Shown in pieces: positions 1 to 13,293 of a stretch of 64,000 nucleotides of DNA. The notes beneath the pieces were generated by a model that saw nothing but the letters and a program-made list of their open reading frames with translations, had not been told where the DNA came from and did no database searches. The number at the start of each line of letters is the position of its first letter. Position 1 is the first letter of the stretch. A program made the position numbers and the translations under genes. Source of the stretch: Macquaria australasica (Eukaryota; Chordata; Actinopteri; Centrarchiformes; Percichthyidae); the NCBI GenBank assembly GCA_005408345.1, contig SEMN01000018.1, forward strand, positions 2,215,001 through 2,279,000, written 5' to 3'.

Positions 1-3000
1 CATTCTTCTCATTTTAGTAGATCATCAGTTTTGCTATTGACAGCCTAAAATGACAGCCATTGTTGAAAGACAGCTAGCTAGCAGGCTAACTTTATCAGCC
101 AGCTAACTAGCTATTTAAGGTTTATTTTGTTAGTTGGCCTTTTTAATTTTATTAGTTTCCCATACTATGTCTTTGTCTACTTGCATCTCTTCCCCATTTA
201 AAATACTGTTTTACTATTATAGCAGCAGCAGTAGTATTTTCATGCATTTAGCAATCTTTTACAGCCTGCCAGTTTAGTCCCACAGCACCACAATCCCACA
301 TAATAGTTGCCTAAAAAGCACCAATTGTGCTGTCTGTTTATGCCTGCAGAGGAAGGACGACAGAGATGATGTTAATTAACAACAGGCACGCGCGCACACA
401 CACACACCCACACACACACACTAGGGGTAGTCATGTTTTGCCCTCTATTCAGTAGCTGCAAATAACTAACTACTTTACATATATAGTCCTTGTTTGTGAT
501 ATACTTATGGTTTTTCACAGTTCTTTACGCAGAATCATCTGTGTTGTTAAGGCATAAATGCAGTACATGCATGATGGAGTATTTCTTCAGCAGCTACCAA
601 TATATGTTTACACAGCCACATCTCTACTGCAGCTGAATATCCAGCAAGCGCTTCTACAATCCACACCCCTATAATTCCTACTGCACACGGCATTCACATC
701 TAAGCCGTGAAATGGACTTACAATCCTTTGAATCCACTTTAGCAGTCTTATCACTGAGAATTCATAGCTTAACTGTGTTTGTGTAACACAGCAGAGCATC
801 CCTTCACAGCAAGATGCCTGCTGGATAATTTTGTTACAGCGATTCTACAAACACATTCGTTTATGCTCAGAGGCTGTTTTATTTATTTTTATTTAATTTT
901 TTTTATTTTTTTTAAGAATCCACATGCAAGCATTATGTACTTGTAGATGTTCTGACTCAAATGACAAATAACTCGAATGTGGAAGTATTTGATCAGTGAG
1001 GTAAGTCCTTGGAGAGCTTGTATAATAATATTAAAATAGCCTTTCCTGCTGGTCAAACAAGAGAGCCTGATCACTGCTGTGATGTTTTTTTTTTGTTGTT
1101 GTTGTGATTATTACTGTTATTATCGTTATTTCACGGGCACTAGCCTAATGATCTTAAGTATTATGAGCAGGGGCAGGTCTTTTCAAGTTCAGTGAGTGGT
1201 TTGCAAGCGCATGGAAACACGCCACTGTTACACTAACACACACAAGGAAAAGAGGAAGCTAGAGCACATGAGGGCTGTGGATCGAGCAGCAGCAGAGGTT
1301 ATGGATTTATGAGGAGTATATCAACAGCTGGCAGACACTGATGAAATGACAGTCACCTCAGAGGCAGTGAGTCAAATCAGTGACACGATGACTTAAGGAT
1401 TAATTGCAAATTGAGGTTACAGGTTACAAAAAGCATAAGGGTTTTATTCAAGTTGATGGAGGGTTTCTGAGAACCCTTGCGTGCTCCCTTGGGACTCGTA
1501 TTGGAAGGAAAATGGAGTTAGATGAGCAGTGGGTGAGTTTTTGAGGACTTAATGTTTAGAAAATTTTCTACTCGACTGCTATCAGAGGTAATGGACTTAT
1601 AAGGATATGGTCTGACTGCACCAGACAGTGTGTCCTGGCTAATCACAGGGTTCTTGTCTGGGGTCCTAGGTCATACATGTAACCATGATGTTTTCATGGT
1701 CATATTTACAAGTTATTCTTGTTTGATGCTTCTTACATGCACCTGTGTTACTGGGGCATACATCAGCAAATCTTGGAGCTGTTACATCATTCCCTTGTGC
1801 AGCTCTTTTTGCTGCGTCCTTCAGTTTTGGCGCTGACCTGCGTTGTTTATGACTGTTCAAGTGGTGATCATCTTGGGCTCTGTTGTCCTATAATTGAACT
1901 CAAAGGAGGCACAATTCATACAAGGTTTCAAAGACGTGTGCATGGCTTGATATCAAAGGGGATTTTACCAGCAAGTGCTGAATCATGATGGGCTTTGCAG
2001 TCCACAATAAGGAATAAATTTAATCATTTTTGGTGGCTGTCTTAACTTGAGAGGGATGGAACAAGGTATTTCAGTCAGGCTCATCTATATTAAATAAATA
2101 TTCTGATTTTGAAGCTGGTTATTTCCAGGACCCTGATGTTGAAGGTCTAGTGAGAGGGTGTCAATAGTATATAAAATGTCAATAGTTTGCTCTTTTAAGG
2201 TTAGAATTTAGCTTGACCCCTTTTGCCTTGAGCCATTAATAAACCAAATAATAAGGCAGAAAAAAAAAAAACATTATCTTCATTTGAGAAATTAAACAGC
2301 ATGAAACAGAAATGACATGGCAATATGCCATGGTTTCTTCTTTTCAACCTTAACTCAGAAGCAAAAGAGGCAGCGAGTAATGAAACCAGCAGGCACACGC
2401 TGATTGGCATTCCTGATAAACACAAATGACTTCCACTGTGAAAACTGGCCAACAGCAGGTTGGCAGTAGCCCTGGGTGATTTCATATTTTGTCAGCTGGT
2501 TCATACTTGAGGTTTTTGCTCATTTGTTTGCTCTGCCATTCATTTGTTAGCATGCTCATTTATAAAGTCGGCCAGAAAAAAAATTCAAATTCTGTGGTGT
2601 CGCCACAGTGGAGAAAAACACACACAGCTATTATGTGGAATTCCCTTTCAAGAACCATCTAAATTATTAGAAATATAAGGGGGAGATTTTTAATTAAACC
2701 TCTTATTGAATTTTTTATGAACCCGTATTTCACCACATATCTAAGCCAATGGGTGGCGAAGATTTAAGACTGTATTACTGCATTAGCCACAGACAGACAC
2801 CATAATTCTCCCCCAGTAGCTTGTGTCGCTTTTACCAGACCAGTCATCATCTGCAGCCTTGGGCATGGACAAATGACCTGGAACTGACAAGGAAAATCCA
2901 GAATTTAACATTGCAACCCTGCCTCACCTCACAGCGAATAATATAGCCTGCAGAAACTACTTATTTCAATCGCCCGAGTGGGTTTTGTAATCACATGGTG

Positions 3001-6000
3001 ATGTATTATGTGGAAGGTTAGGGCCATTTCCATTCCTACTGTGACATTATTTCTCTATTATTGGTTTCTATTACTTCATGCTCAAGACGAGATGACATTT
3101 CCAAGTAATCTACATTTTACACTTGATGAGTGCTTACTCTTAAGTTAAATGATATTACAAAAAAAAGTTTAAAAAAAGCATACATAAGCAGACGTTGTTC
3201 TCCTCACTTATCCAACCGATTAGCCTGTTACGACTTCTTTTATCAGAACATGCCTGTTGAGGACTCTCGCAGTGCTCTCTTGGAGTGTTTTTAACCCTCA
3301 AGTGGAACAAAACACACTCAGGAGAACACTGAATGTGATGAATGATGTGACTACAGCTGTGCCTTCAAGAAAGGGTTGAGTGGGAATGGATGAGGAGGAC
3401 TGAGAAGGCAGTGGAATGAGCAACATTGTAAAAAGTCTAACTCTGAGCCGTGCAGTAGAGGGTTATTTCACTTCAAGAGGCTACTAGTGTCGAATTTCCT
3501 TGAAGTAGTATTAACTAGTCTTTCTGCACTGTTCTGTCTTTCTAATTAAGCTGTCATATTGCACATGAGGCAAGAAGGCTTGGTTGAAGCGTTAATGAAG
3601 CCTACAGTACAATGAAGCCATGGAAGTGATAGAAAAGAACTTGTTTCCCAGGTGAGGAGAAGGAAGTAGTGGAGGATCAGAGAGCCAGATCAGGTGAAAG
3701 AGGATAATTTGGTACTATGTGAGTCTTATTTTTGTAGTTTTGGCCATCAATCCTATCGGTGATAATAAAGTTGTACTCATCAAGTTAGTTGCTAAGACCT
3801 GGGAACACAGCGACATTGCTAAAAAAGAAGTTTAACGCTGGAAGAAACATGATCAGTCAGACGATCACACAAGTTTTCAACAAAACAAGAGATTAGCCAA
3901 ACTTGGAATTCCCCAAATCTATCATAATTTACAGACCAACTTCCCAGTTTAACTTTGATCTACCATATTTATCGGATTTTTGCATGCACACAGTTTTCAG
4001 GGTAAATGACTGTTCCAAAAATATGCTTCTATAAAGGGAGGTACATGGAGATGAATTGTACAAACTCAATACATATCATTGGTCCTTGTCTCTCACTTTG
4101 TCTGTCTCACTCGAGTGTGTCACCTCGTATCTCTGCTTCCCTGGAGTGAGGCTGGGTTAGGGCTGTGCCCAGGGCAGGAGGCTGTATTAATAAGACATAC
4201 TGCCATGGAAAGGTATAGATCAGAGGAGAAAACAGCGCCCTGGGCTAATGCACAACGAGTGAAGGTAGAGGGGAAAGAGAAAGAGAGAGAACTAGAAAGA
4301 GATGGATTGAAGGGAAGACATAATGCCTAGGGTACTGTGAAAGAATAGATGGCTTTCGGTCTTTGAAAGAGCAGAAAACAAAGAGTTGGAGAGGTGAAGG
4401 AGGGATGATAAGGTCTAAAATGATGAACTCAGCAGGAGGGCTTGTAAAAGGGCAGTGATGGGAAGGATTTGAGAGATCTGAGGTGTCTTGGGGCGTGTGG
4501 ATAAAGGAGAAGAAGATCAGCGATTTGGTGAGGAATAAAGATGACAAAGGTGCCTTAAAGAGATGCAGGTCTCTGAGTTTGAAATGGAGCCAGACTATGA
4601 AAACAGAGTAAGTCGCAAAGCAAAATAAAGTCCAGTCAGTCTCTCGGACCAATGATTTATCATCATATTGTCTTTCTTTTTACTCATTCAAGCCCCATCA
4701 TCTGCAATTTACCTTTCATATATCAAAGTAGATTATTCCTCAGGATGGCAAACGGAGTCAAACTAAAATAATGGAAAAAAACAGCAGAACTCTTTTATTT
4801 ATCACCATGATTTCCATGAAAGAGTCCATTTTATACCCTTGTTAGTATGCCGATGGTTTTTGACAAGGAGACAAAAGCTGTTGAGGGGGCGTTTGGCTAT
4901 GCCAATCTAAAGATGTCTGAAACTGCTCTCCCAAGCACGTTCAGAATTAAAGCCATTGTGATGGTAATTTTGTCACCTCTAATGGACAATTAGATATGCT
5001 AGCAGATAGAGAGCACTCTGCATAACAATCTCTGGGTTCTAATTACCTCGCCAAATGGCGTGGTTGCTCGTGCGCCTATGGATCGCTAAAGCAATAAGAC
5101 AGAGCAGCGCAGATAGATTGAAGGTGAAAGGGGGCAGTTGCTGTATTAAACTTATCCTTCCCTGATAAAGGCCTGATGGATGAGGAGCTGTGTGAACTTT
5201 CATACATCTGTCAAATAATGGCTCCCTTCACGGGTTTCCTCTAGTGGCATGAACTCACTGTGTTCATGCTGGAAGCTTTTGTATTCCGGCACACCGAAAG
5301 CTGTGCCGTATCTATGGCATCGAGTAGGTCAGGTTCGAGAGCACTTTTGTTAAACCTCAAAAATTACATTTTTATTTTGGGATAAATGTCACTGTCTCAT
5401 TGTGTACATTGTGTAAAGGACCATAAAGGTGTATTAAAGAAAACCCTGAAAACCAATTTCCTCAATTAGCTTCTTATTATGAGTGAGAAGGGGTCATGCA
5501 TGAACACACAATTTTCTTCTAAAAGGTACAACTCAGTTGGAAAATGGTGATATCACGTACCTCCATGTACCTATCAGGATTTTGCTATATTTAAATCAAG
5601 TGGTGATGACAGTTTTGCGTGTTTTCCCGTCAGTCAAACCTGATCAAACCGCACCCACACAGTCCTAATAAACAGATTAGAGTTTTTGACTGTTAAAGTT
5701 TTAATAAATAACTCTTAAGGGTGTTTTTCCCCCCAAACTTTAACTTTTATTGTTGCCCAATGTTATAGAGAAATATTTAAGCTTTGAATCTAAGTTTTCA
5801 GGAACTATGTCATTTTTAACAGTCTGATATAGCTATAAGCTTACTGTATCTGCAGCAGAGTTGATAGGGTTGTTGATCAATACCACTCAGTGGAGCATTA
5901 CTTTTGCAAGGTGCTGAAAATTTGAGTTTTTAGAACTCACTTACTACCTGTTTTTTTCATCTGCACCAACATGGTTAAAGTGGTTCATTATAATGATTTT

Positions 6001-7121
6001 ATTGCACTTGAGCAGTTCAAATTGGTACAATAAACCTATTAAAAAAAACTATACCTATAACCCACGAATAATAAATAGAGAATTTTACATGAACAAATCT
6101 TTAAATCAAAGTCTCTTCGGAACAAACTAGGGTCTTCTGAAAGATAAGAATAAGTCATTGGATGTTTATTGATAATAAACATTCCAATACGCTTGCAACT
6201 GTGTTTGGGAAGCTGAAAGTGTTTAATCAAGCTGTTTGAAATAAACACTTCAAACATAATGATCACAATCATTACACAGTTAATTGGGCAGCCCTGCCAT
6301 CCAGACCCTTCTTTTATATTTTAATCCACAACACATACTCATGCCACTTAGTGACCCATTCATAATTGTTGCACTTTTTTGGTTGCTGATAGATTAATAA
6401 AACTCTCAAACAGGCCTAATTTAATATGCCTTTGATATTAAAAAGTAATAAATGGAAGCATCCTGTAAAATTTAATTATGTTGTTGATGCTCAATACAGC
6501 TAATAACTTCATTTACATTAAATATATTTACTTTTTCTATTGTGCCAGCAGCGGTTACGTTACGTTTTCAAAGGGTACATTTCTAGTTTGAAACCAGACT
6601 TCTTTTCTAGTGCCACTTCCTGTAAAGAATATATATGCAGGGAACCAGACAATTCCCTTTTACTGCTGAATTATTGAACTACAACACGGAGGGCCAAGTT
6701 CATAACTTCTGCAGTAGTACCAAGTGATCTTTCACTCTCTCGCTGTCTCATGTCATGTGAGTTACATTTGTTCTCCGCATGTTGAGTGTCCGGTGTTATA
6801 GGATTTCTGTGTAAGGAGCTTAATTATAGGTCTCTTGTGTTCCGACTATAAAAGGGCAGTGAGTGTGTCTGCCCATTTGTCTGACCCACAGGATGAATTT
6901 GAAGATATTGGGTCGTACAGACCCCTTTGTCTTTTGGAATGATTTTGTCTTATTTTGAAAGAATTTGAGACTTCAGGGCAATATTGTTATGTATATTTTT
7001 GCGCGTGGTCATTAGGGTAATTTTTTTGTATGTCTGTAGAGTTTTAAAGATGATATTAAATGATGCTTTAAGGGATATCTGTGATCAAAGTCTCTAATTC
7101 TCTCTCTCCCTCTCTTTGCAG
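1..7121. other. Non-coding, presumed dpp6 intron
   Basis: No exon matching the DPP6 segment that should precede 7122 was found, so this is most likely one long intron, although an alternative promoter cannot be excluded. It holds a short (CA)n tract at 384-421, A/T-rich stretches, and many short frames with no recognisable product. The acceptor before 7122 has a good pyrimidine tract (TCTCTCCCTCTCTTTGCAG). A segment near 4890-5110 is free of obvious repeats and dense in TAATT/ATTA homeodomain-type cores. Confidence 0.6.
384..421. repeat. (CA)n microsatellite, imperfect
   Basis: Alternating CA with CG and CC interruptions. Confidence 0.9.
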
Positions 7122-10100
7122 GTAATGAGCTATTGTACCGTAGTCGTGATGGCGACGTCATCAAGTTCAACGTCGACACTGATGAAAAGACCATCTTGGT
7201 GCATAACAAGAAGTTTGTAAGTCTTTTGTCATCTTTTCTCCCCCTTACTTTCTCACAGTCACAGGACTAAAGAACTGACCATGGCTGCCCATGAATTAAA
7301 TTAAAACTTTTCTTATAGTGTCAGCAAATCAAAGCACCCAAAGCCCTTTTTATTACAAAGCTTAATCAAATGATCCATTCTTACTGTGAAATGTGAACTG
7401 CATAGTTAAAACTTGGGGCTTGGTTATGTGGGGGAAACGTCGAGATGGAGATGTAGCGTCAGCGCTGCAGCGGCTTGGGTGACGACACACAACATTATGT
7501 CTGCCATAAAATCACCAAGCCCTAGTGCAAAGATTAATGCAACTCCCATTTGCTTCAGGAGCCGAGCAATCTGTCAAACGCAGTCATTTAAGGACTAGCT
7601 TAATGAAAAAATACCACGCATGGTTAAAGTTCTCATCTTTTTGTCTTTTTTCCCTCTTAAATCTGCCTCTGCTTCTCAGGAAATGTACAAAGCCAGCAAG
7701 TACGAGGTGTCTCCTGACATGAAGCATGTGCTGCTGGCCTACAACGTTGCACCGGTGAGCTTCTCATTTGTTTGCTTGTTTTTTGAATTAGCAAACTGAC
7801 AGCCAAATATGTCAGCCGCCTCCACTGGGGGGGTTGGGGTATGGTGCAGCGAAGGCAGGAAAGAGAGGAAGGAAGGAGGGAGGAGAAAGTAATCATGGCA
7901 GGGTGTGAAGGCCTCTTCACCCCCTGGCGGGGGCCAGCACAGCCGAGTGGAACTGTAGCGAGGGAGGCAGAAACGCAAACAAACCCCTTAGCGCTGCACG
8001 GCCTCGCAGGGAAGGAGATGGCCGGGAATGTATCATTTCTGTGCAATTCTGAATAAAGCATCCCATGACTACATCAGCTCTGCCAGCACCTTGATATGCA
8101 ACACAGCATTTCTGCTCCTAATATAGGTAGATCAAATATATTGAATCATTTTGCCAGCTGATATTTGTGTGTTTACGTCATTCTGCTTCAACCACTGTGT
8201 CACTGTAGAGAGTTTGTGCCACTGTAGAGAGTTTGTGCCTGTTGTTTGTGTGTGAAGGATGCCGGCAGAGATATAACCTTGTGTTATTGCCTGAGATGAA
8301 TAGAAAATGTTACGACACACTAGAGATGTTTAGCGCGTTGTGTTTGCGTATGCCATTCCATCCAAACCTCCATCGCCTTGATAGATGACAGTCATTCCTG
8401 CTATACGCTCACTGAAGCAGCACACTGTCACACTCTGGCAAATGCACACCTCATCTCTATAACATGTCATATGGATCACATGCTAACACTAACCGTCCTC
8501 CATTTGAATGTAAATGTGTCTCTAGTGCGCAGTGACTTAATACATTCCTGCACTGTTCATAAACACTGCATGTGTAGCATACGAGATGAAACTATTTGTA
8601 ACACGAACAGTTGGTTATCGTCTGTCAAAAACTGTTCATTAATAGTTAAGATTTCAAAGATGAAACGTGAGTGTTAGAGATCATTACAGGTTTTTAGTGT
8701 ATGGTTTTTTGTAACACAGATCAGATCACACATCCTGAGTAGCCAATGAAATCCATAGCAGCTTCCAATTAAATAGTAGAAAGCCAAATATGTTGATTTG
8801 GAGACTAATTAAAGACTAACTTAACACCAGACTGAAATGCAATGTTCTCTGCCCTATCTGGTTTAAAGTGTCATGGCTGTTTCACCCTGTAACCGCACCC
8901 AACAGTGATGTCACGGTGTACTGACACACCCTAGAGTACACTTGTACATCACTGCAGCAAGGTTGAGATGTTAAACCACTGGAGGTCAGCAAAAACAAGA
9001 TTTTTAGGGGGTGTTAAGTTACTCTTAAACCTTTTAGTTTTGATATGTAATGGACCTGCACACCAACAGGGATGCAAAAAACTAAACAAAACTTTAACTA
9101 GCAAGCTAACTGCATTTGTATGGCAGTGCTAAAGATTTTGTGTACCACCTAACATCTCTCCTTCATGTTGTTAACTTCAAATAATTCATGTTGTTAACTT
9201 CAAATAATTCATTATTGTCTGTGTTTCTTTTTTTTTACATTCTTCATTTTCAAAGATCTCATTAGTAAGTCATAACTTAAGGCTTAAATGTGACATCCAC
9301 ATAGATTTTTACTAAATAATAGAAGAAACAATTCAGTTTAAATCAAGTATCAAGGTAAAACTGTCACCTGTTTCATGTGAAGTGACCTGCTGCCTCTTCC
9401 TCCAGGTGTACCAGCATTCGTACACGGCCTTCTACATCATCTGCAGTCTGGAGACTCCGTAAGTAGGCGACAGGGCTGCATTGTTCCATTTACATTGTAT
9501 ATCATTATCTTATCCTGTAAAATCACCTGACCTCGCTGCCCATGACACTTAAAGCAACTCATTCCCACCTGTTCTCACAACCTGTTCTCGCTGTACCTCC
9601 TACAAAGCACCTCTGACAACTACAACTACACTGTTAACTTCCAATCCTCCACCAATGCTGTATGTGAAGTGAAAGGGTAATTGAGTAATCTGTGACCTCA
9701 ACTGGCAGCCAGGGTTGCCACGACATCTACAGATCTTACATTTTTATTCACTAACAACACACCTTAAATGTAAAAAGACACATTTTAACAATTAAATGTA
9801 TTGCTAGCTGGTTAGAGAGAGCCAACAGACAGACTTGTGTAGAGGTGCTACACTGCATGGCAGAATGCTGTAATGATAATAATAATAATAATACTGCTTT
9901 GTCATTTGAGTTGAGAATGAGGCTTTTTGCAATGTCAGTCTGTCTCTTGTCCTTCAATGTTGAACAGTTAAAATGCCTGGAGAAAGGAACAAGCATTAGT
10001 GAAGCGTGACAAGTCTGCACTCTTTGCTGCAATTTAACCTCTCTGATCTTCATTTCTCCATGTTTAAAACATATGAAAGAGAAGCAGAAAATGTTCATTA

Positions 10101-13100
10101 TGACATGAAATTATGTTCTCACTCCTAAAAAAACAACAGAAAACCATGACAGACATGTTCAAAACAGTAAGTTTAAAAAGCCAGAACTTGTAGCACTTGA
10201 TTAACTGGTATTGACCAGCAGCCAATACATATTATGGCCATTTTGTCCAGCAAGAAGACACCTCACTTATTTCCCCTTTGAATTACTTCCACACCAGGTC
10301 ACAGTATTACAGCACTGTCAGCAGCTCTCGTGCTCAAATCTATTTGTGTGCTGCCACCCAGTGGTAATGTGCCAAAAAAACCCACCTCTGCTGATGACCT
10401 CATTCATCCTCAGCCCCAGACAAAGACATAGAGGCAGTGGCACCTCTAATTCTGCAGCCTGCACTGCGCAGCACTTTTCCCAATAAGGAGAGGTGACACT
10501 GTTATAGAGCGCTGGTATTTATGGATACACTTAAACCTTTGTTCTCAGATGTGCTACACTTGTTCTTCTGCTGCGGCACTGCTGGAAACAGACAGTCTCG
10601 GCGTGTATGTGTCTGCACTTGTATCTGATAGCATTGTTTCCTCTGTCTGTGCACCCCAGGGAGACGTGGAACTTGAACCCTCCAGAGGTGCGAAATGCTC
10701 AGCTGCAGTACGCAGGCTGGGGACCCCAGGGTCAGCAACTGGTAAGAACAACAATTTCCATGAAGTCCCTGGTCTGATCTCTGTCTGCTGACTAATGATG
10801 TTTCAAAGTTAAAATTCAAGCCATCTTTATGGTCAAACATATAGCCATTGAAACTTTAAAAAACACACAGTACACACAAACAAACATTCTGGATTACAAA
10901 TTATAGAGTAAATGTGGCTATGCAGAAGTAGTCAAGTGCAAAATATGTGCAAAGTTCTAGCATGCAGTGTCCTTTACTGCCAGTTTATAAAGTTAATGGA
11001 AAATAGAATTAATGATTTTAGGGGAATTTATATCGGCCCCCCGATGGGAGGAGCTGGGGTGAATGATGAAGGGGGTTTGAAAGGTACTTGTGTTTTCTAT
11101 GTTTAAACCTGCATTCATTGATTTTTGTTTTTTTGTGGCTACTTGGGGGCAGCGCAGCAAGCTGGTAACACACTGACAGATCGTCACCTTATAAAGTTGA
11201 TATGGCGAATGTGTTAGCAACTATCTATACATCGAGCACACATGCATCAACATTAGCATTCATTTGGATTTGTGTCTGTATCCACCTGATGACTATATAA
11301 GTCCAATACTCGCTCTCCTATTAGCTCTGGTTTGCTCTCCACCAACTCCTGAGCCGCTAATGCTTCACTGTGTTCACTAGCTAGTCGCTAACTTGGTCTG
11401 TCAGTTGGTGCTGGACAGGTAGCGTACAGTTGGTTTTTAGAGCTTTTTAGCTAAAAACAGCTGCCTGCTGCAGCTGGAAACAAGTGATGAGAGCCAAAAC
11501 AATAAACTTGTGGTCCATAAAATCAAGGTTTAAGGTTACTTCATTTGCAATTATGTGCAGATCCCAATTAATACAGATGTCAAATCCTCTGAAGGTTGCA
11601 GCCCATGAAGGTGGGTCAAGCCTTACATAAAACAAAACTAATGGTGCATTCAAGTGCTCCTTGTCAGATTACAAAGTCATATATTTCAGGAAATTAACCT
11701 TAAACCGTTGAGTAAATATCAGTGGTAAAAAGGGACAAGTTCCATCATACCTGAGGTTACAGTCAGAGTTGTGACATTTCACTGAAACACACAATTGACA
11801 ACTGGCAAACAGGGTATCAGAGTAATGGCAAAAGTATCCATGAAACATTCATTTACCAGTAACACCCTCTGATTCACAAACTGTCCAGGCTGCTAACGAG
11901 AACGGTGGAGTTTATGCCTGATTTCCATTATTTACATCCTCCAGTGGCTTTTTCATTGGTCCACTTAATGTGATAGATTTACCAGTGATTGATGACACCT
12001 TGAACACAAATACCTCATATACACAACATGGTCATGTTACATTTTCTTTACAAGCTGACCAGGATTACCTGAATGCTCCATTACAGTGACAATCGACCAG
12101 CGCACAATGGATTATGGGATGCTGGTGGCCGCAAAGGATTCACAGGCTGTCCTCCAAATTTAGTTTGGACGACAGCTGCATTTCTGGGCAGCACTTGGAA
12201 GAAAATTTGATGTGGGACAGGCCTTGTTGACTCATTAAGACAAACTCGGTCTAGAAATATGGAGGAAACTTTGGGGAATTAGGGCTCAGATAGTCTTTAT
12301 ATTTCAGAGGCAGCATTTTCCTGGTATAAGTTTGAGTTTTTAAAAACAGAGCACACAAACTATGTTGTCCCTCAGGGTGTAAGTCATCCTAATGATTCAC
12401 TGAGATTTCCCAGTAAACAAATTTCAAATTAAACACTGTTGTTTGAATCACAAGGAGCAATGGTCCTTTGCAACTCTTCCAAGATGAGTCATTTTCCACC
12501 TCCATCATCACACAGTCAAACTTGTCAGAGCATTAATGAGCTTCAGTCTGTTGGTTTGCAGGGCAGACAGACTGTAAGTGATAACATCCTGCAGCACAAT
12601 GCTATTAATTACCTGTTATCTCATCAGTGGATTAATTAACACAGCCGCTAGATTGATATAGCCTCAAGTTTCCCACCATTAGTCATGAAGTGGTTTTACT
12701 TCCATCAGGCGAGTTATGTTGGCGTGAAACTGAGCAGCAGCTGGTTTCCCTGAAGGTTCAGATGTCCTCTGTCGAAGAGGTGGAGGTTGAAGTGAGCCAT
12801 GTCCATCAGCTTAAACAAGCTAACACAGTCTGCAAGCCAAGGCATGCGACGTCATATTTAGACATCTAATATACATAAATCATCCCGCCTGTTATCCTGC
12901 TCCCAAATCCCTTATGCGCTTAATTAAATCTCCTTTACGTTCCCATAGAGAATGAGCACATACATGCCCATATTTACACTCACAAACACAGCTGTCCAGC
13001 CACGTCAAGTCATTTGTTAGGCTAAAAAGTCAATCAAATTGGAGAAATAAGTGCCATCTTATTTTCACAGAGGCATGTGTCTGCACAAAGATGTTTCTTA

Positions 13101-13258
13101 CCTTTTTTTTTTTTTGGTGGACAGAAAAACCCCTAGTGAATGGAAGAGTTTCTTTACCCTGCCTCCTGTAGCCGACTTATCTTCAACACGTGGCTGGCAC
13201 ACATTCACACAATCAAAGTTTGGATGCTCAGCCCCGGGAGACCTAATCTTTGTATTAC

Positions 13259-13293
<35 letters not shown>

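Larger units (their letters stand above)
7755..9405 (+). other. dpp6 intron
   Basis: Intron between the exons ending at 7754 and starting at 9406. It contains two small local tandem duplications (8201-8239, period 19; 9162-9212, period 23). No coding exon was seen. Confidence 0.8.

Noticed and set aside
4245..4652. 135-residue open frame on the minus strand
   Set aside because: The peptide is rich in S, L, P and F from a purine-rich plus strand; no family resemblance or start context.
6891..6950. Exon-like segment after CCCACAG (D-E-F-E-D-I-G-S-Y)
   Set aside because: It runs to a stop without a suitable donor and does not match the DPP6 segment expected before 7122.
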